Source: Gautieria morchelliformis
Lineage: Eukaryota; Basidiomycota; Agaricomycetes; Gomphales; Gomphaceae
Length of the DNA: 64,000 bases
Direction: 5' to 3'
Assembly: GCA_015179125.1 (NCBI GenBank)
Contig: WHVA01000006.1
Span: forward strand, 434,001-498,000
The notes under the pieces were generated by a model, which saw only the letters and a list, made by a program, of their open reading frames with translations, was not told the DNA's origin and did no database searches. A program made the position numbers and the translations under genes. Each line of letters begins with the position of its first letter. The first letter of the stretch is position 1. Shown one piece after another: positions 58,708-64,000 of the stretch.

Positions 58708-59987
58708 TGTCATGACCCATTCATTTCTTGTACCCAGCTATCCCTGGTTTCCCTTTCACCACTCTTCCATGTTCGCTCGGCTTCACTCTATTCACACTTT
58801 GCTCCATTCACTATTCGCCACATTCACTATTCGCCACATTCACTATTCGCCACATTCGCCTAATGACCATTTGCTACTCGCATCATTCACCAGTAGCCAT
58901 GCCATCAAACATGATCGACATCCTTTACCCAGATTGATGGTTCATCACTTGTCCTATTGTGAATCGCAAGGATGTGCAGGGTGTCATGACTCGTTTATTT
59001 CTTGTACCCAGCTATCCCTGTTTTCCCTTTCACCACTCTTCCATCTTCGCTCATCTTCACTCCATTCACTCCTCGCTCCATTCGCTATTCGCCACATTCG
59101 CCATATGACCATTCGCTACTCGCATCATTTGCCAGCAGGCACGCCATCAAACATGATCGACATCCTTTACCTGGATTGATGGTTCATCACTGGTCCTATC
59201 ATCTTCGCAACTCAACCCCCTTTGTGTGTTCCTATGGCCAGAATGCATTCACGGGGCGTCCTACCCGTAGGTCGTGTGGGATCAACCCAGCAGGCGAAGA
59301 GTCCGTGCAGGGTGGTGTATATGCAGGTCCCAAGGCATGTTTTCGTACATAGGGGCCTTCGCCCTCTTTCCTCTCCATCATTTCATGTTCGCACCACTCT
59401 TCCATTCTATTGTATGTCTATTTCATCTATTATGTATCCTGACCACGCACCCCTATCCAACCCTGACTCCAGACGGCCTCTTTCCTATTCGCTAGCACCA
59501 TATGAGCATTCGGTATAAGTAGTCTACATTCGCATGTATATTCTCCAGTTTAATTATCATACGTCCATCTTGTGCAAACTTGACCTCACTGTGACTATCG
59601 TCTTGAGCCTTCTCCTGTAGATTTCTATCTTCGACCAGAAGAAGACTTAGGCATCACTGGTGAGTTCTCATACTTCATCTTCGTTACCTTAGTCTTCTTA
59701 CTATTATCTGCGCTATTGGCGAAGGGCTCTGAAGGAGCACCTTCACCAACGAAAGGATTGTTGCTACTTAAACAACCTTTCCATGGCACCTTGCACGTTA
59801 CATCGTCAAGTGTCATGGGCTATTTCGCTACGACTGTAGATCAGGGCGAATTCCTTTCAAGTAACCCTCTTACTTCTTAACTGTGATATCTTTGGTACTA
59901 TTCGCTGGGAGATTCGCTAGATCGCACACGCTATTTTGGCATTCGCCACTAACATGCGATATTAACACCCAAAATCCAATCTTGACA
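58708..59987 (+). mobile_element. LTR family A: extra 5' head followed by full copy
   Basis: The head runs 58708-58981, then a full copy runs 58982-59987 (TGTCATGACTCG to CCAATCTTGACA). In the head a 16-bp unit (CACATTCACTATTCGC) is repeated three times at 58806-58858. The head joins the next copy after TGTGCAGGG, unlike the joint of the other compounds. Confidence 0.82.
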
Positions 59988-60654
59988 GGCGGGTCCGCAG
60001 GTGGCTGCGCGCATGGGCAGAGGGGCCGGTGCCTGGAGCGCTCTGGGGGCCTTCTGAGGGCCCCCAGAGGTGGATTCACGCTCTAGGGAGTGTGCACCAC
60101 CTCTCCTGCTCGCTCCCAGCGAGCAGGGCGGCTGGGATGGCGGCTGGGGCTGCGTGCAACCGCAGATGACACCGTGCGGCGTGCGCGATGTCTGGCCAAC
60201 TCTGGGGGCCTCTTGGGGGCCCCCAGAGGTGGATGCATGCTCTAAGGAGCGTGCACCACCGCTCCCACTCGCTGGGAGTGAGCAGGACGGCCGGGGCGGT
60301 ACCTGGGGCGCGCAGATGACACTGCGCGCTGATGCGGCTTACGTGGGTTCCCAGCAATCCTGGGGAGCTCCTGGGCATTCCACAGGGTGGATGCACACAC
60401 CACGTGGTGTGTGCCATCGTCCGTGTGTGCCTGGGGCAACCTGGAGCGCGGATGCGCGATGGGGATGGTGGAGGCGGCGTTGACGGGCGTGTCACATCGT
60501 GCATCACGCCCAGCGTGGCCGGCCTGTCCCTGGTGAGCCTGGCAAGCCTGGGGATGTTGGGGGGGTGTGGATGCACCATGGGGGAACCTCTTTGTGGCCA
60601 GGCCATGGCGTTGGGCTGGCCGGCTGCGCAACCAGTCGTTTTTGCACGACCGGT
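59988..60654. repeat. Hairpin-rich region 2, GC-rich
   Basis: Very GC-rich with strong hairpins at 60041-60069, 60105-60127, 60200-60228 and a perfect 22-bp palindrome at 60393-60414. A unit of about 159 bp containing the CTCTGGGGGCC hairpin and GTGCACCACC is present twice (from 60041 and from 60200). No gene seen. Confidence 0.75.
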
Positions 60655-61237
60655 TCCAAATTACCAGTAGCTCTTTATCGTGGACATTGTAATTGAGTTT
60701 GGCACTGGAAAATGTCTGAGAGTGGAAAGCAAGGGTGTAGGATGCCCTCATCATGAAACAGAGACAGGATTGTGCTGAGGGCATAATCCGAAGCATCGGT
60801 TTCCACAACCATAGGCTGGTCAGGAATCCAATGCATCAGGATCAGGGCTGAAGTGAAAGCCTCCTTGAGCTGATTGAAGGGCTTTCAGCAATCTTTGGTA
60901 AATGCCCATGGGGTGCCTTTACAAGTGAGCTGAGTGAGGGGAACCATGATGTCAGAATAATTGTAGATGAAGCAGCAGTAAAAATTGGTGAAGCTGAGGA
61001 AGGACTAAATGTCTTTCACTTTTTGAGGCTTGGGCCAATTGCTGATGGTCTGGACTTTGTCTTCGGACATGGTGAAGCAGTTGGTTGTGAGCATATAACT
61101 GAGGAATTCCACAGAATCTCAATGCCATTCACATTTGTTAGCTTTGGCAAAGAGACTGTGTTTCCAAAGATGCCACAAAACTTCATGTATGTGTTCCCTG
61201 TGTTTGACTTGGTTGTTGGAGTAAATGAGTATGTCAT
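60655..61237 (-). pseudogene. Ty3/gypsy RT to RNase H fragment
   Basis: From 61237 downward the frames encode NDILIYSNN, HIHEVLWHLWKHSLFAKANKC, FLSYMLTTN and a spacer, then WPKPQKVKDI, PFNQLKEAFTSALIL and VVETDASDYALSTILS (the RNase H start). This is the classical gypsy RT-RNase H junction, with several stops. The true YxDD motif lies beyond the break at 61237, where a family B LTR is inserted. Confidence 0.85.
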
Positions 61238-62170
61238 TGTTTTGGACCCCTTCAAGACTTTGGTGTCAGAGTTAACACTTTGGTTTATCAGAATGTGTTG
61301 TATATGAATCTGCAAGAATATTAAACACAACTGGTGTGACGAATAACAAACTATTAGTGTGTAGGTTCAATGCACTGCAATAAACTAGCAACTAGGGTTT
61401 AGGAAGTGACTTGTGAAAGTCACTGAACAGGAAAGTCACTGATCAGTTCACCTCAGGTATTGGAGAGCTAATTGACAAGGAAATCAATTGTCAGACTCAC
61501 TCTGCAGAATTTCACCTAGAGTCACTGGAGACATGGCAAAATTTCCTGACTTTGAAAATCAACTAGAAATTCTGAGGATATTCCACATTTCTTCAAAATT
61601 TCCCAGCTCAGGAAATTGGATGAAAATTTAATGTTTTGTCAGAGTTTTTTGACTGCAGGAAATCCTTCAAAAATTGTTAAATTATCACCTAAAAATCTTC
61701 AAGAAACACTCAGGAAACATTGAATTTCCACTTCCATGAAACTAAATATTTACTAAAATTTCCCCAGTTAGGAAATTCTATAGAAACACTGGTTTCTACA
61801 AAGTTTCCCTGGAAAATATTCAAGAAACCAACATTTTCATAGAATTTCCAAACTGAGGAAACTTTATTAAATATTTAGTTTCATAGAGGGGGAAATTCAA
61901 TGTTTCCTGAGAGTTTCTTGAAGATTTTGATGTGATAATTTTACAATTTTTGTAGGATTTCCTGAAGTCAAAAAACTCTGAGAAAACTTGAAATTTTCAT
62001 CCAATTTCATAAGATAGGAAATGTTGAAGAAATGTGGAATATCCTCAAGATTTCCAGTAGATTTCCACAATCAGGAAATCTTGCCATGCCTCCAGTGAGT
62101 GTTAGTCTGGGTGGCTAAGTAGAAAAGCAACTATTTAACTGAGAATTAATACACTAAGTAAGTGTAATAA
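61238..62170 (-). mobile_element. LTR family B, 3' part, split by a foldback element
   Basis: Starts TGTTTTGGACCCC inside the gypsy RT frame and follows the copy at 32220 closely (GCAGAATTTCACCTAGAG, then TTAGTCTGGGTGGCTAAGTAG after the foldback). It stops near GTGTAATAACCC without its U3, so no TSD can be read. Confidence 0.82.
61522..62098. mobile_element. Foldback (long inverted repeat) element, 577 bp
   Basis: Two arms of about 285 bp pair over their whole length: TCACTGGAGACATGGCAA at the left end against TTGCCATGCCTCCAGTGA at the right. The centre is near 61810. The unoccupied site exists at about 32535. A half copy is at 29910-30095 and the terminal word CACTGGAGACATGGC also occurs at 26776. 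Confidence 0.9.
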
Positions 62171-62513
62171 CCCTAGGAGGTTGTTCGGAAACTATAAGAA
62201 GTATCAAACTCTAATATCTCCTTAAGATCGTTTAAATACTTGAACTCTATTCTAAACATAATTTGGATTTTAAAACTTTGGGAATTTTTAAAACCTATTT
62301 GTACATCATGAAACAAAGCTTCTTTTAAGAGCTGAATAGATTATGAAACACTGTGGTGAGTTAGAACCTTAAGAATTTTAAAAGGTATACTCCCTTAGAT
62401 AGTACATTTCATACACATGTATGTCATTGACACCTTCAAATACATATGTGTTACTTCAGAATGGGTGAGTTACCTAGAAGATATTTCTATTTGATTCAAC
62501 ATACTAAGAATAC
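62171..62513. other. Unassigned AT-rich spacer
   Basis: No gene or known repeat seen. Confidence 0.4.
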
Positions 62514-63291
62514 CGTCATGACCCATTTATTTCCCTTACCCAGCTATCCCTACATTCCCTTTCACCATTCCTCCTGTATGTTCGCTTGAGTTCACCCTTC
62601 CCTTCCACCACTCCTCGTCTATGTTCACTCCATTCGCTCTTCACCGCATTCACGGAACGACCATTCGCTACTCGCATTATTCGCCAGTAGGCACGCCATC
62701 AAACATGATCGTCACCCTCTACCCAGCATGATGGTTCATCACTAGCCCCATCATCTTCCCGATCTAACCGCTTTAGGTGTTCGTATGGCCGGAATGCATT
62801 CGTGGGACGTCCCACCCGTAGGTCATGTGGGATCAACCCAGCAGATGAAGAGTCCGTGCAGGGTGGCGTATATGCAGGTCCCAAGGCGTGTTTTCGTACA
62901 TAAGTACCTTCGTCCCCTTTCCTCCCTGTCATTTCATGTTCGCACTCCTCTTTCATTCTATTGTATCTGTGTTTCATCTATTTGTATCATGACTGCGCAC
63001 CCCTATCCAACCCTGACTTCAGATGGCCTCTGTCCTATTCGCTGATATCATACGAGCATTCAATATAAGTAGGTTCCATTCGCATGTATATTCCCCAGTT
63101 CAATTATCATATATCTATCTTGTGCAAAACTTGACTTCACTGTGACCATTGTCTTGAGCCCTCTCCTCTAGATTTCTATCTTCGACCAGAGGAAGACTTA
63201 AGCACCACTGTGAGTTTTCATAGTTCACCTTCGTTACCTTAGCCTTCGAACTATTATCTGTGCTGTTGGCGAAGGGCTCTGAAGGAGCACC
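62514..63291 (+). mobile_element. LTR family A, lacking the 3' terminus
   Basis: Starts CGTCATGACCC (first base of TGTCATG altered) and follows the family to GAAGGAGCACC, where unrelated sequence begins. About 200 terminal bases are missing. Confidence 0.8.
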
Positions 63292-63297
63292 GATTCC

Positions 63298-63663
63298 ATG
63301 CTCCCACGTATGATGGTCGCTATGGCCTGCAGGATGATTTCCCCTCCAGCTATCTTTGACAGTATTCCCGAACTCCACACTGCCTCGATGCTTTCTCCAC
63401 CGTCAGTTCCTGGTTTGCATTTGTCCCTGCCATCCTTGGGCAATGTGGTGATTGGACCTCTCTCTCACATCCCGGTCCTTCCACCAGATGTCACTTCTTT
63501 GCCTGCTCCTATTCCAAACCTTTCTGGTTATGAACAGACGTTCAACGTGGATGGCGAACCATTACTTCTCTCAGCCAAGCCTATTGAGAATCACTCCTCT
63601 GAGTCCTCCATATTGCTTCCTAATACTCTCATCCATCATTTTCAGCCACGGGAGAAAGCATAA
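63298..63663 (+). CDS. Unrecognised open frame, 121 aa, probably a gene fragment
   Basis: The frame begins at the truncation point of the LTR and ends at 63661-63663. It is Pro/Ser/Leu-rich (LPSLGNVVIGPLSHIP, SGYEQTFNVDGEPLLL) without a motif I know. Composition and absence of repeats suggest the C-terminal part of a real protein cut by transposons on both sides. It could equally be an internal part of an unknown retroelement. Confidence 0.35.
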   Translation: MLPRMMVAMACRMISPPAIFDSIPELHTASMLSPPSVPGLHLSLPSLGNVVIGPLSHIPVLPPDVTSLPAPIPNLSGYEQTFNVDGEPLLLSAKPIENHSSESSILLPNTLIHHFQPREKA

Positions 63664-63713
63664 TAGAAACCGAACCTATTTGATCAAAAACAGTGCCCGT
63701 TCCAAACCACTGT

Positions 63714-64000
63714 TGTTTTGGAACCCGTTGAACTAAACGTAAAACTGTGGTGTTAAACACAATTCTAAAGTTCAATCAGAGATTTGACTTTACAAGCACA
63801 CGCAAGCTTCGAAACTATTTTAACGGAGAACCCAATTAAGAAATTATACTCCAGTGAACAATCAGAATCAGTATTGGTTCAGGAAGTGTAGCAATAGAGA
63901 TTTAACTGGACACGTGTAGTTCTCAGATTGTGCAATACTTTGTGAGGTCAAAGAATGTTATTAGGCGTCCAAGGGTCCAGATACTTTAAGGGGGAAAGCT
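63714..64000 (-). mobile_element. LTR family C, 3' part, running off the window
   Basis: Starts TGTTTTGGAACCCGTTGAAC and is the close reverse complement of 14150-14452, including TTAACGGAGAACCCAATTAAG and TTAAGGGGGAAAGCT at the window edge. Confidence 0.9.

Overview
The window looks like nuclear DNA of a basidiomycete fungus, most likely an Agaricomycete. The reasons are single-copy genes cut by many 45-90 bp GT-AG introns, a Plavaka-type transposase, chromodomain Ty3/gypsy and Tad1-like LINE remnants, and dense nested LTR insertions. Only five genes can be spliced by eye into plausible host proteins: a Suv4-20-like SET-domain protein (7772-8983, +), a secreted type-B carboxylesterase (26939-29273, -), VPS15 (34433-40329, -, 16 exons, 1686 aa), cytosolic seryl-tRNA synthetase (40488-42341, +, 9 exons, 447 aa) and a C2H2 zinc-finger protein (42743-about 44275, -). 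VPS15 and SerRS are divergent over 158 bp; SerRS and the zinc-finger gene converge.

Layout. 0.2-7 kb: a near-complete Plavaka transposase gene (-), divergent from a lysine-rich gene of a repeated basidiomycete family that is broken by a solo LTR with an exact 5-bp target duplication. 7.8-9.6 kb: the SET gene, followed by a stray last exon of VPS15. 9.6-34 kb: a transposon island. It holds a decayed LINE containing a solo LTR (family C), which itself contains a solo LTR (family B), plus another solo LTR (family D). It also holds a pile of gypsy LTRs (family A), a gypsy integrase-chromodomain fragment next to its 3' LTR, a CpG-depleted SET-like gene fragment and the intact carboxylesterase gene. 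34.0-44.3 kb: host genes VPS15, SES1 and the zinc-finger gene. 44.3-48.7 kb: no recognisable gene. 48.7-64 kb: a second repeat region with two non-autonomous hAT-like elements (TIRs and 8-bp TSDs visible), a 14-bp minisatellite, foldback elements, more family A/B/C LTRs, a gypsy RT-RNaseH fragment, and two stretches packed with short, mutually different hairpins.

The main structural result is that about 650 bp spanning the SET 3' end and the VPS15 3' end occurs twice (8911-9557 and 34026-34692), in the same orientation, on either side of the island. SET and VPS15 were therefore once convergent neighbours; the island separates them, either by a real insertion with junction duplication or by an assembly join of two nuclear haplotypes. 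Four LTR families have ends that can be placed to the base from TG...CA termini and 5-bp TSDs. Families B and C carry dense arrays of bZIP-type (TGAGTCA) or E-box-type (GTCACATGAC/GTCACCTGA) sites in their U3 regions.
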